In this document: positions 1-7,485 of the stretch, one piece after another
Position numbering within the stretch: position 1 is the first letter of the stretch
Layout: the number at the start of each line of letters is the position of its first letter
NCBI GenBank assembly: GCA_937967535.1
Contig: CALCMV010000203.1
Location: 1-11,916, forward strand
DNA length: 11,916 nt
DNA from: an uncultured Saprospiraceae bacterium
GTDB lineage: Bacteria > Bacteroidota > Bacteroidia > Chitinophagales > Saprospiraceae
Reading direction: 5' to 3'
Program-made: the position numbers and the translations under genes
Notes under the pieces: model-generated
Databases searched by the model: none
What the model was told of the DNA's origin: nothing
What the model saw: the letters and a program-made list of their open reading frames with translations, nothing else

Positions 1-146
1 CATTTTCAAAATGTCAGACGAGATGAACTTATATTTTAATTTAAACGATTATTAATAAATTGTTTTATTTTAATTTTGTAAATAATTCATTTTAAATAAA
101 TAATGAGGAAATGTTGTCGTCTGACATTTTGAAAATGTCCAACGAC
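1..146. repeat. Inverted repeat with palindromic ends, MITE-like
   Basis: Positions 1-21 are the exact reverse complement of 117-137. The arms flank about 95 bp of very AT-rich DNA with no ORF. Each arm contains a near-palindrome with core CATTTTcAAAATG (1-13) or CATTTTgAAAATG (125-137). The right arm also folds by itself: GTCGT at 116-120 pairs with ACGAC at 142-146 around GACATTT/AAATGTC. The left arm is cut by the window edge, so the element may extend further left. A third copy of the word TGTCGTCTGACATTT (115-129) lies at 11833-11847. The layout resembles a small non-autonomous element, but no target-site duplication can be tested here. Confidence 0.6.
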
Positions 147-230
147 TTAGGCTTGTCTTCCAACTTAAATTACATCACCAATGCAATCCGTTACAATCAG
201 AGATTTTTGCTAAATCAACCTTAATCCTCA

Positions 231-279
231 ACCATTCACCCTCTACCATCCACCGTCTACCGTCTACCGTCAATCGTCC
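231..279. repeat. Heptamer tract, seven units of ACCGTCT type
   Basis: Seven consecutive 7-nt units can be read without gaps: ACCATTC, ACCCTCT, ACCATCC, ACCGTCT, ACCGTCT, ACCGTCA, ATCGTCC. The tract ends one base before the stop codon of the PASTA gene (281-283, minus strand). The same word family occurs at 1101-1185 and 10816-10850. The stretch 147-230 between the inverted repeat and this tract shows nothing recognisable. Confidence 0.85.
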
Positions 280-280
280 T

Positions 281-1096
281 TTACCATTCATTGGCACATT
301 CGCCGGGTTTGTTTTTGGTAATCCATACATTTACCGCATCGCCCATTCTGATGATGTCGCCGCGACTGTAATCGGGTGATTGACGATAAATATATGCCGA
401 AGCCTCGTCCGTTACCGTTTCGTCGGCGACAATAGTGCCGATGGAGAGATTATAGGTTTCGAGTTGAAAACGGGCTTCATCAAGGGTTCGACAGGTAAAT
501 TTGGGTACAGTCATCGAAGTCGTGCTGCCCTCTGCGACTACGAGTGTCAACTCCGCACCTTTCGGCACTTTAGTAGGCTTGTCTTTTTCGGGACGTTGTA
601 GCGGTTCGCCTTTGTATTTGACCTGCAAAACGGTGTTCTCGGCGGGGTCGGGCTTATACTCAATTTCAGGATTGACTGCCAAACCTCGCGCACGCAAGAG
701 TCGCTTCGCAAAATCTTTATCTTTCTCCCAAATATCCGGCACAGCTACGGGCGGCGGTACACTCGCATTGACGGTGACATACACCTTACGATTTTTCTTA
801 ACCCGCGAATTGGGCGGCGGGTCTTGTTCGAGTATCGCAAAGGGTTCTTTTTCAGGAAAATACAAAGAATCCAAGATGTATAATTCCAACTTGGTATCTT
901 TCATTTCCTGCCTTGCATCTTCCAATAATGTATTCCGCAAATCCGGCAATGTAATGGATTCTCCATGCCGCGTATAGCTATTCAAATACTTGAACACGCC
1001 ATACATTATCAAAGCAAATAAGCCAATTGCCAGCAAAAAATTCAGCCAGAAAATACGGCTCGTAAAGTAGTAATATATTTCTTTTAAAAATCCCAT
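281..1096 (-). CDS. Membrane-anchored protein with three PASTA domains
   Basis: 271 aa. A short cytoplasmic N-terminus leads into one membrane helix (about residues 16-37, hydrophobic from IFWLNFLLAIGLFALIMYGV). Three PASTA repeats follow at about 44-111, 117-188 and 194-260. Each starts with a V/L-PD or VPxF-type strand and closes with a VxVTVN, LTLVVAEG or VNVWITK strand. PASTA domains are known from penicillin-binding proteins and Ser/Thr kinases, where they can bind peptidoglycan or muropeptides. No kinase or transpeptidase domain is present, so this is a stand-alone periplasmic PASTA protein. It lies 80 bp downstream of the D-Ala-D-Ala ligase gene on the same strand and is probably co-transcribed with it. 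In many Bacteroidota an RluA-type pseudouridine synthase comes next; here the visible downstream DNA holds only repeats. The start is ATG at 1096. The exact role is unknown. Confidence 0.9.
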   Translation of the reverse strand: MGFLKEIYYYFTSRIFWLNFLLAIGLFALIMYGVFKYLNSYTRHGESITLPDLRNTLLEDARQEMKDTKLELYILDSLYFPEKEPFAILEQDPPPNSRVKKNRKVYVTVNASVPPPVAVPDIWEKDKDFAKRLLRARGLAVNPEIEYKPDPAENTVLQVKYKGEPLQRPEKDKPTKVPKGAELTLVVAEGSTTSMTVPKFTCRTLDEARFQLETYNLSIGTIVADETVTDEASAYIYRQSPDYSRGDIIRMGDAVNVWITKNKPGECANEW

Positions 1097-1100
1097 TTTT

Positions 1101-1185
1101 CGACGGTGAACGGTGGACGGCAGACGGCGAACGGTAGACGGTGGATGCCAACTTTATACCGTCCACCGTCCACCGTCTACCGTTC
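1101..1185. repeat. Inverted heptamer tracts forming a 16-bp hairpin between ddl and the PASTA gene
   Basis: The left block (1101-1145) is built of GACGGTG/AACGGTA-type heptamers. The right block (1158-1185) is four exact 7-nt units: ACCGTCC, ACCGTCC, ACCGTCT, ACCGTTC. Positions 1130-1145 (AACGGTAGACGGTGGA) pair perfectly with 1169-1184 across a 23-nt loop. The right arm contains the ddl stop codon (1177-1179) and its last two sense codons. In the minus-strand transcript the hairpin would sit in the ddl-PASTA junction, where it could attenuate or stabilise the message. No U-run follows it, so it is not a classical intrinsic terminator. Confidence 0.8.
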
Positions 1186-3885
1186 CATCCCGTATTCTAA
1201 AATTTTATCTATAAAATCATATGGTTTATAACCATTTATTGCTGTTTGGTGAAAGATGCAAGTCGCAGGGGTCATGCCCGGCAGCGAATTGACTTCTATC
1301 ACAACGGTTTCGGCGCGATTGTCCTCGTATACACGCACGAAGGCATCTATACGGGCATAGCCCTGTACATTGAGCAGTTCGGCGGCACGTTGGAGGTCGG
1401 CTTTTACTTGGGCTGCAATATACGTATAATCTTGCTCATTATCGGCAAATCGGGCGGGTGTGATATTCTGCCCTTCTCCTGCCAAAAACTTCTCTTCCAA
1501 TGACAAAATCTCACCTTCCGACAATGCCTCCGACGGCTCAAAAATTTCGTATTCCGCTTTACCATTTACGCGCTTGGTGAGCAAACCGCCCGTCACTTCC
1601 AGAAAATGCTTCGCATTTCCTTTCGTGATTAATGCCTCAATCAGCGCGACTTGTTTGTGTGGAAATTCTTCTTTGGGCAATAATTTTAAAATTTTGCTAT
1701 CTCGCTGCGATACAAATTCTTCATTTTCAGGACGAAAAATACCACGCAAATAGGCTGTCATTTCTTCAGAAGTCTTTATCATTTTCACTGCCGAACTACA
1801 ACCATCATCCAAAGGTTTTGCGATTAAGGGATAATCAAACGCTGATTCAATTTTTGTGATACAGTTTTCAGCATTTTTTTCAAAATCAGATTTATGTATC
1901 AATAATTGATTGGTCACCGTAAATCCGGCGGCTTTTAGCTTTTGGAGCGTTTCGTATTTGTTGATGGTTGTTGAGGCGGAGTCGGGTGGCGAGCCATTAT
2001 AGGGCAAGCCTATTTTGTCAAAAATACCTTGCAAAGTCCCATCTTCGCCGGGTCGTCCGTGCAAAGCGATAAATGCCGCATCCACCATATTTTTTAATTC
2101 ATGGTATGATAATTTTTTGGGTTCAAAAACGACATTATGTGAGGCATATTTTTCGGTTAATGCTTTGCACTCCTTTTTAATTTGTTCTACAAGAGGGTGT
2201 TTTTTGTAGGTATAAATTTTATCCCGAATATCGTCTGCATTATCTTTTAATAATAAATTAATTGGGATTTGATATAGTTCAATATTTTCTGAATTTCCTG
2301 TGAGAAAAATCGGTATGGGTTCGTACTTGTTAGAACTGGCTAATTTTTCATAAATATTTCGCCCGCTTTCTACCGAAATATGTCTTTCGGAGGAATAGCC
2401 ACCCAAAATCACCGCGACTTTTTTCTTGCTAATTTGGCTACTTTTCAAATTCGCAATACGTTCATCCAAATTATTGAGCAAACTTTGTATCGTACTGATT
2501 GTCAATGAGCTATTCATTCTTTCTTGCAGCGATGCACGAATAATATAAGTAAGAAATTGTGATGGATTCAAACCAATCTCTGCCGCCTGATGAAAGAAAA
2601 ATGACGAAGGCAACATTCCCGAAGTCGTATTCGGGTCATTCAAATAAATCGTACCGTTTGCCTTGATAAAACCATCAATACGCGCATAAGTATTGAACTC
2701 TAAATATCCGAATAATCGTTCACATTCCGAGCGAATTTCATTGATTTGTTCATTCGGCAAACGGATAGGGGTTTCCTTACGCGAAAGCCCCGCGAGGTAT
2801 TTGGAACGATAATCGAAGACCTCTTTTCCTTTGATAATTTCAGTGGGAGGCAAAGCGGTCACGCTGCCATCTTCCTGCCGCAATACAATACAAGAAAATT
2901 CCTGCCCATCAATAAATTCTTCGGCAATGACGATTTGTTCGGTGAGGTGACTTTCGAGGGTGAGTGTGTTATTGTTTTTCGTAAAATAATTATCCAAAAA
3001 AGAAAGTAAATGTTCGGGATGGTAAATGGTTTCTGCGATTATGTCTCCCGCTTCGGAGGGGCTTGGGGGGAGGACTACATTCACAGGAAAACCAATGCCC
3101 TCACGTATATCGCCCAATCGCCGCAGAAATTGTATTTTTTCTATTTGAGAATAACTCGCCCACTCATTTTTTGAGACATCCAATCGAAAGAAAGCAGCAT
3201 TGACGGCATCCGAAAAAGCTGCCTCTCCTCTATCCTCGTCAATGATTGCCACACCAATAGATGAGCCTTGATTGGCAGGTCGAATGACGATAGGAAAACC
3301 CGTTTTTTCTGCCACATTTTTATAAAAATCACTTGGATTGCCTCGCGTCCATTCGTCTTTTTTTATTTCGACGATATTGGGGCAGGGAAAACCGCCTGCA
3401 CTCATGATTTTTTTCTGAAATGCTTTATCCATTCCAATGCTCGACGCACGTATGCCACTGCCTGTGTACGGGATGCCGAGCGTTTCGAGCAAGCCTTGAA
3501 TCTGACCGTCTTCGCCAAAATTGCCATGCAAAGCTAAAAATGCAACATCCATCAATTCAGGCAATTCAGCAAGCGGGGCAGGTCGTCCGACTTGGCGCAT
3601 CATGGCATCGTAAGCATCCGGTGCGAGGTCGGCGATACTTTCGAGATAGATTTGAAATTGGTTGGGCGAATCGGGCAAGGCACTCACAGGCGGGTAAAAA
3701 TCCCGAATCGTACCTTTATATATGTATTGCCAATCCAACAGAATGAATTTACCACGACTATCCACAAAAAGCGGGACAGGCTCGAAGAGGGATTTGTTGA
3801 GGTTGTCATAGACGGTGCGCCCTCCGGCAAAGGAGATTTCGCGCTCGCGGGAAGAACCGCCGAAGATAATGCCTATTTTGAGCAA
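1177..3885 (-). CDS. ddl: Tandem (double) D-alanine--D-alanine ligase, ATP-grasp fusion
   Basis: 902 aa against roughly 300-370 for ordinary Ddl, because two complete Ddl-like modules are fused. Module 1 (about 1-455) has FGGSSREREIS (8-18), HGNFGEDGQIQG (120-131), RPANQGSSIGV (202-212), EEFIDGQEFSC (322-332), ARIDGF (401-406) and a metal-site segment NDPNTTSGM (416-424), where Asp417 replaces the usual Glu. Module 2 (about 487-902) has LGGYSSERHIS (494-504), HGRPGEDGTLQG (609-620), KPLDDGCSSAV (690-700), ARIDAF (844-849) and the canonical IEVNSLPG (863-870), but a poorly matching omega-loop region around 765-812. Ddl joins two D-Ala with ATP for the peptidoglycan pentapeptide. At least one module should do this; whether both do is unknown. 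The start is TTG at 3885: an in-frame stop lies two codons further upstream, and the first beta-strand (KIGIIFGG) begins at residue 3, so a later start would delete it. The PASTA gene follows. Confidence 0.93.
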   Translation of the reverse strand: MLKIGIIFGGSSREREISFAGGRTVYDNLNKSLFEPVPLFVDSRGKFILLDWQYIYKGTIRDFYPPVSALPDSPNQFQIYLESIADLAPDAYDAMMRQVGRPAPLAELPELMDVAFLALHGNFGEDGQIQGLLETLGIPYTGSGIRASSIGMDKAFQKKIMSAGGFPCPNIVEIKKDEWTRGNPSDFYKNVAEKTGFPIVIRPANQGSSIGVAIIDEDRGEAAFSDAVNAAFFRLDVSKNEWASYSQIEKIQFLRRLGDIREGIGFPVNVVLPPSPSEAGDIIAETIYHPEHLLSFLDNYFTKNNNTLTLESHLTEQIVIAEEFIDGQEFSCIVLRQEDGSVTALPPTEIIKGKEVFDYRSKYLAGLSRKETPIRLPNEQINEIRSECERLFGYLEFNTYARIDGFIKANGTIYLNDPNTTSGMLPSSFFFHQAAEIGLNPSQFLTYIIRASLQERMNSSLTISTIQSLLNNLDERIANLKSSQISKKKVAVILGGYSSERHISVESGRNIYEKLASSNKYEPIPIFLTGNSENIELYQIPINLLLKDNADDIRDKIYTYKKHPLVEQIKKECKALTEKYASHNVVFEPKKLSYHELKNMVDAAFIALHGRPGEDGTLQGIFDKIGLPYNGSPPDSASTTINKYETLQKLKAAGFTVTNQLLIHKSDFEKNAENCITKIESAFDYPLIAKPLDDGCSSAVKMIKTSEEMTAYLRGIFRPENEEFVSQRDSKILKLLPKEEFPHKQVALIEALITKGNAKHFLEVTGGLLTKRVNGKAEYEIFEPSEALSEGEILSLEEKFLAGEGQNITPARFADNEQDYTYIAAQVKADLQRAAELLNVQGYARIDAFVRVYEDNRAETVVIEVNSLPGMTPATCIFHQTAINGYKPYDFIDKILEYGMER

Positions 3886-4042
3886 TGCTATTTATTTAAT
3901 TTTAAATGAATGAATTTTGAATGAAATAATGAATTTTGATTCAGTGATTTTAGATTTTTGATTACAAAAAATGGGCATGTTTAGAATTGCAGTTGACACT
4001 TTTGTTTTCACATTAAATTAATGTAAAATGTAAAATAATAAA

Positions 4043-4060
4043 TCCCGTCATTCGTCGGGA
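4043..4060. repeat. Small GC-rich hairpin TCCCG...CGGGA
   Basis: TCCCG at 4043-4047 pairs with CGGGA at 4056-4060 around a short loop. It stands out as GC-rich within very AT-rich DNA and lies inside the left half of the fold-back element. Too short for a firm functional call. Confidence 0.4.
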
Positions 4061-4174
4061 CAAGTTGTAAAATGTAAATTTGTATAACGCGAGTGAACGC
4101 AAGATATTTCTTATTTTGTTGATTTTTAAATTTTTAAACAATAAAAAAATATAAATGTATTGTATGCGTATTAC

Positions 4175-4194
4175 ATTCCGATAGCTATCGGAAT
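4175..4194. repeat. Perfect 20-bp palindrome
   Basis: ATTCCGATAGCTATCGGAAT is its own reverse complement over all 20 bases. It lies in the right half of the fold-back element 3905-4342. A dimeric regulator site or an iterated genomic palindrome are both possible. No neighbouring promoter element helps decide between them. Confidence 0.7.
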
Positions 4195-4495
4195 TTACAT
4201 TTTAAATTTGATATTTTACATTTCAAAAAAGTGTCAAGTACTTTTACCACAAATTTAAACATCCCCAAAAATGGCAATATTTTACTATCCTAAAATCACT
4301 CAATTGATTGATTCATTCATTCAAAATTCAAAATTCATTCATTGAGAATGGGCAAAAATAGGTTTTATTCAGCAGATGTACGGGGCAATTAAGGGGATTT
4401 TAACCTATTGTCGGGATTCATTACCCGTTGATTTGTGATTCCTCCGACGAAAATACCATTTGGAGGGCTTGAAAATATGGTGTAACTTGAATTTT

Positions 4496-4897
4496 ATGAA
4501 TCAATTTCTCACAAAAATCATTTCAAATCCTAAGCAACTTTTTTTGTTTGATAGCTTAGGGGCGGTGCTGACGGCTTTCATGTTGGGTGTCGTTTTAGCG
4601 CGGTTTGAACCTGTTTTTGGGATGCCGCCTCCGGTGCTTTATGTCTTGGCTTTAATGGCTTGCGGGTTTGCGGTGTATTCCTTTTGTTGTTATTTATTTA
4701 TCGGAAAAAATTGGCGACCTTTTTTGATAGCTATTGCCATCGTTAATTTGATGTATTGCTGCATGACGCTTGGTTTGATTTTTTATTTATGGGAAAAATT
4801 GACGGTTTTGGGCATAGTTTATTTTTTGGGTGAAATTGCTGTGATAGTGGTTTTGGTGATAGTTGAATTGAAGGCAGTACCTTTGGATATTAGGTAA
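4496..4897 (+). CDS. Small four-helix integral membrane protein, function unknown
   Basis: 133 aa from ATG at 4496. A longer frame opens at 4460, but its extra 12 residues are polar and start before the conserved-looking MNQFLTKII segment, so I prefer the internal ATG. The first 16 residues are amphipathic. Four hydrophobic segments follow at about 17-36, 46-69, 76-98 and 102-124. The segment around 63-73 carries paired cysteines (CC at 64-65) and the polar loop GKNWRP; another CC lies at 88-89. Glu113 sits inside the last helix. Small proteins of this general build are common in Bacteroidota, but I recognise no named family or reaction. Its stop codon lies inside an octamer repeat, and it converges on the T9SS plug gene. 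It appears to be a single-gene transcript downstream of the fold-back element. Confidence 0.75.
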   Translation: MNQFLTKIISNPKQLFLFDSLGAVLTAFMLGVVLARFEPVFGMPPPVLYVLALMACGFAVYSFCCYLFIGKNWRPFLIAIAIVNLMYCCMTLGLIFYLWEKLTVLGIVYFLGEIAVIVVLVIVELKAVPLDIR

Positions 4898-4951
4898 CTG
4901 GGTAATTAGGTTAACTTTCACTCATTCACAATTCACTCATTAGCAATTCAT
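4889..4951. repeat. Octamer tract overlapping one stop codon and ATTCACTC-type tract next to another
   Basis: 4889-4912 is three 8-nt units, ATTAGGTA, ACTGGGTA and ATTAGGTT; the stop codon of the membrane protein (4895-4897) lies across the first two. These words match the family at 6249, 6561 and 10507. 4914-4951 then carries TCACTCATT/CACAATT-type words and ends 5 nt before the T9SS plug stop codon (4957-4959). This is the whole spacer between two convergent genes. There is no ordinary hairpin-plus-U terminator, so the repeats may take that role (inference). Confidence 0.7.
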
Positions 4952-4956
4952 TGAAA

Positions 4957-6225
4957 CTACCAAAGTGACTTAAAAGGTGTCGCATTAATCAATTGGTCAT
5001 AGCGCGACCCAAAGGGACGGTAATAAACGAGAACGTGATAATCGTTTTCGGTTTGATACCAATTGCCGTCTGTAAAAGTATCATCTACCGTGCTTGTTTC
5101 GTCATCTACAAAGGCGTAGGTATAGTTGTAAATGCCTTGTTTGAGTAGGGTTTTGAGGGCATAACCGCCACGCGATTCGACGTAGCTCATTTCGTATTCC
5201 GGCTTGATTTTCCAATCGGTCAACTCGCCAAAAAGGTAGACGCTACCACTCGTAAAAGGCTTGTCGGTGAGGTAAGTAAAGAAGGTTGTAATGTAATCGG
5301 ATTCGAGTTCATTATTAGTTTCGTGAGCATTACTGACGATGTATCTTCCGTTGATATCTGTCTGTTCTTGAATGTGTGATACATCTTTTAAATTTCTATC
5401 CGGGATAAGGTGCATATAGTACATTTTGCCATCGTCTTCGAGTTCGCGCACAAAATCGCCACGCACGCGGGTACTGCTCAAATCAACATAGCGATACTCG
5501 CGCCCTGCGGGAAAAGTGATTTTATCCTGATGGTCATAAATCAATTCTTTGCCGCGTACAAAGACCGGTTTGATGTCTCTCAAGGCGGTATCCCAACGCC
5601 CGTTTTTCATAATCACTACATCCACATCCTGACGCGGAGCGCGGATGTCAATATTGTGATGAAGGATATCAAAATCAATTTCGTGATGCGTGCGTTTCTT
5701 TTTGACCGAAATCGGAATGACCATATTAATATTGACCGCCACTTGATTGTCAACGACCATAAAACGCCGCGTAAGTACCACATCGTCGAGGTCATTATCC
5801 AGAAAAACTTTGAGAATATAATTGCCGGATTTCGTAAATGCCATGCTATTATTAGGCAATGTGAGTTCGTAATGCGTGTATTCGGCGAGTGTATTGAAGG
5901 AATATTCGTAATCTAAAATCTCCTCAGTTTCAAAGCCGTCAATATAATCCATTGCACTAAGACCGGAAGGTGTCCAATCGGAATTACAATGAATAATCGT
6001 ATAATAATAATCTTTTACATCTCCCTCCAAATCATCGAAAGACAGCCTCAAAAAACCGTCTAAGTTCACAATCGGATAGCTCAACATATCGTTTCCGCCA
6101 AAACAGCGTACTGTGCGGACGTAATCTTTGTATACATCATTGGTATTGTATGCTTGGTCTTGTGCCTGAAGATGGAGCGTAAAGATTGCCGCTACGAGGG
6201 GCAATAATATTTTTAATTTATTCAT
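4957..6225 (-). CDS. Type IX secretion system plug protein (DUF5103 family)
   Basis: 422 aa. A Sec signal peptide is clear: MNKLK, a hydrophobic core at 6-19, then likely cleavage after LQA (residue 21). The mature N-terminal region has the family's recognisable pattern: VRTVRCFGG (36-44), PIVNLDGFLRLSFDDL (51-66), DYYYTIIHCNSDWTPS (72-87) and FDDLEGD. A middle region (about 160-300) contains RAPRQDVDVVIMKNGRWD and DLSSTRVRGDFVREL. The C-terminus closes with an E-set-like SVYLFGELTDW segment (328-338) and LVYYRPFGSRYDQLI (399-413). In characterised T9SS, the plug closes the periplasmic side of the very large outer-membrane translocon SprA/Sov when cargo or PorV is absent. That places this protein in the periplasm and implies a T9SS elsewhere in the genome. 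The gene stands alone, convergent with a membrane-protein gene. The family call is firm; the mechanism is by analogy. Confidence 0.9.
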   Translation of the reverse strand: MNKLKILLPLVAAIFTLHLQAQDQAYNTNDVYKDYVRTVRCFGGNDMLSYPIVNLDGFLRLSFDDLEGDVKDYYYTIIHCNSDWTPSGLSAMDYIDGFETEEILDYEYSFNTLAEYTHYELTLPNNSMAFTKSGNYILKVFLDNDLDDVVLTRRFMVVDNQVAVNINMVIPISVKKKRTHHEIDFDILHHNIDIRAPRQDVDVVIMKNGRWDTALRDIKPVFVRGKELIYDHQDKITFPAGREYRYVDLSSTRVRGDFVRELEDDGKMYYMHLIPDRNLKDVSHIQEQTDINGRYIVSNAHETNNELESDYITTFFTYLTDKPFTSGSVYLFGELTDWKIKPEYEMSYVESRGGYALKTLLKQGIYNYTYAFVDDETSTVDDTFTDGNWYQTENDYHVLVYYRPFGSRYDQLINATPFKSLW

Positions 6226-6248
6226 GGTCTTTACTTTTTTGTAATGGC

Positions 6249-6358
6249 TGGACTTTTGGTAATTAGGTAATTAGATTTGTTTTCACAAATTACTCATTAT
6301 CAATTATGTATAATTTATTTTGTAAAATTTTACAAAACCCCTAATTCCCTAATTCCCA
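6249..6358. repeat. Fold-back repeat of the GGTAATTA family, copy 1
   Basis: The left arm (6249-6274) carries GGACTTTTGGTAATTAGG-type words. The right arm (6341-6358) is CTAATTCC/CTAATTCCCAG. The arms are imperfect reverse complements around about 65 bp of AT-rich DNA. The element starts 23 bp upstream of the T9SS plug start codon, so it probably falls in that gene's leader or promoter. Confidence 0.65.
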
Positions 6359-6360
6359 GT

Positions 6361-6560
6361 TAATGACTCTTTAGTCGCTAAAATACAAATATTTCGCCAA
6401 ATTAATAATACGTAAAATATGCTGCTCTTATTGCAAGGGACGAAGCATAAATGAATTTGCACGCTTGTATGGCTTATTTTGACGTTACTTAGCTTGCCTT
6501 TGACTTATTTAGATGTCAATTTATTTTACTCAGTTAAAATTTTCTCATGTATTATAAACA
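6361..6560. other. Non-coding gap without recognisable content
   Basis: About 200 bp between two fold-back repeats. Only very short ORFs are present, for example a 13-codon ATG frame near 6450. I see no RNA-gene fold, terminator or clear promoter. Any plug-gene promoter that lies upstream of the first repeat would have to be here. Confidence 0.4.
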
Positions 6561-6745
6561 TGGACTTTGGACATTTTGGAAATTAGGTAACTGGGAAATT
6601 AGGTTTTAAATCGTAAGTAATTGATTATTAGCTATTTAATATTTATTAAGATAAAAAATACTCAATTAATTTAATTTTGTAATTATTTGATAAAAAGTAA
6701 TTTACCTAATACCAAATTTCCTAATTCCCCAATGTCCAAAGTCCA
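6561..6745. repeat. Fold-back repeat of the GGTAATTA family, copy 2
   Basis: TGGACTTTGGACATT at 6561-6575 is the exact reverse complement of 6731-6745. Inside it, GGAAATTAGGT- and CTGGGAAATTAGG-type octamers (6578-6604) face TACCTAAT/ATTTCCTAATTCC words (6702-6730). The loop, about 100 bp, is extremely AT-rich. It ends 75 bp upstream of the HD-protein gene. No ORF. Confidence 0.8.
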
Positions 6746-6808
6746 GTTATAAACAGTATAAGAACAAAATAGATATACGCAAATTGCTCAATTTCAGACG
6801 AAAATTAT

Positions 6809-6816
6809 TAGGTTTG
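6809..6816 (+). promoter_or_regulatory. Possible Bacteroidota -7 box TAGGTTTG
   Basis: TAGGTTTG matches the Bacteroidota consensus TAnnTTTG, with a TTG at 6784-6786 about 22 nt upstream as a weak -33 element. It lies only 3 nt before the ATG at 6820, so initiation 5-7 nt downstream would give a leaderless transcript or start just inside the ORF. A chance match in AT-rich DNA is a serious alternative. Confidence 0.25.
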
Positions 6817-6819
6817 TAA

Positions 6820-7485
6820 ATGCTTAATGTTCAAATTTTGCCGCCTGAAGATGAGTCTCTATTATCTGATTTGCAACTGCGTTGGGAAACGCTGTGCAAT
6901 GAAATTAACTTAACAAATACCTCACAAAGCCTTTTTGCAGACCTTCAAAAACACTATACTGAAACACAACGAGTGTATCACAATTTTTCGCATATACATA
7001 CTATGTTGAAAATTTGTGAACAATATATTTCGGAAATAGAAAATTATCGCGTATTACAACTTGCCGTATGGTATCACGACATTATTTACCGCGCCACTCG
7101 TAAGGATAATGAATTGAAAAGTGCCGAATACGCGCTTGAGGCTTTGAGTGATTCCAATTTGTCATCACTTGAATCGAATCAAGTCAAACAACTGATTATC
7201 AGCACAAAATCACATGATATTTTACTAGATAATTTTGATAATCGCTTGATATTGGATATAGATTTGGCAATTTTGGCAAGTTCGCGTGAGGCATACACAC
7301 ATTACACACAAGCCATACGCAAGGAATATAAAGTATATCCTAATTTTCTATATAAAAAAGGAAGAAAAAAAGTATTGCAACATTTTCTGGAAAGAAAACA
7401 AATCTATTTTACAGAAGAATTTCAAACAAAATATGAAGCGGGTGCGCGGGAAAATTTGACATGGGAAATCTCCACCATATTGTAG
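6820..7485 (+). CDS. HD-superfamily metal-dependent phosphohydrolase (COG4339 type)
   Basis: 221 aa, all helical in appearance. The pattern of metal ligands is that of the predicted HD phosphohydrolases of COG4339: YHNFSHI (53-59, His54 and His58), WYHDIIY (84-90, the HD pair His86-Asp87), a T-K-S-H segment (129-132) and DIDLAIL (146-152, Asp146/Asp148). These are followed by RKEY (167-170) and YPNFLYKKGRKKVLQHFL, where family members usually have a Y-x-R-x-x-x-L-x-x-F-L element. The substrate is not known for the family; HD proteins often hydrolyse nucleotides or phosphoesters. Relatives sometimes carry a misleading label referring to an NMDA-receptor subunit. The start is ATG at 6820 and no Shine-Dalgarno sequence is visible. 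The gene is monocistronic and converges on AMP nucleosidase. Being beside a nucleotide enzyme is suggestive only, because the two genes are on opposite strands. Confidence 0.85.
   Translation: MLNVQILPPEDESLLSDLQLRWETLCNEINLTNTSQSLFADLQKHYTETQRVYHNFSHIHTMLKICEQYISEIENYRVLQLAVWYHDIIYRATRKDNELKSAEYALEALSDSNLSSLESNQVKQLIISTKSHDILLDNFDNRLILDIDLAILASSREAYTHYTQAIRKEYKVYPNFLYKKGRKKVLQHFLERKQIYFTEEFQTKYEAGARENLTWEISTIL

Larger units (their letters stand above)
3905..4342. repeat. Large imperfect fold-back element upstream of ddl
   Basis: This fills most of the 610-bp gap 3886-4495. The two halves mirror each other in several blocks. AATGAATGAATTTTGAAT at 3905-3922 pairs with the ATTCAAAATTCATTCATT block ending at 4342. 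AGTGATTTTAG at 3943-3953 pairs exactly with 4290-4300. The ATGTTTA block near 3976-3982 pairs with TAAACAT near 4256-4262. TTGACACTTTT at 3993-4003 pairs with AAAAGTGTCAA at 4227-4237. ATGTAAAAT blocks pair near 4021 and 4214. The apex, around 4120, is AT-rich. No ORF or transposase is present. The spread of decaying matches suggests an old fold-back or MITE-like element. The ddl promoter must lie in or beside it, but I cannot place it. Confidence 0.65.

Noticed and set aside
231..279. Short repeats considered as a CRISPR array
   Set aside because: Units are 7 nt and contiguous, with no spacers and no cas genes nearby.
501..977. 158-codon plus-strand ORF
   Set aside because: Antisense shadow of the PASTA gene; Ser/Cys-rich, with no recognisable domain.
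978..1166. 62-codon minus-strand ORF with STVYRSPSAVHRSPS
   Set aside because: It is the heptamer tract in another frame plus a shadow of the PASTA gene; the period-7 residues come from the DNA repeat.
4460..4495. Earlier start for the small membrane protein
   Set aside because: Adds 12 residues with no helix or signal character; the ATG at 4496 starts a more plausible N-terminus.
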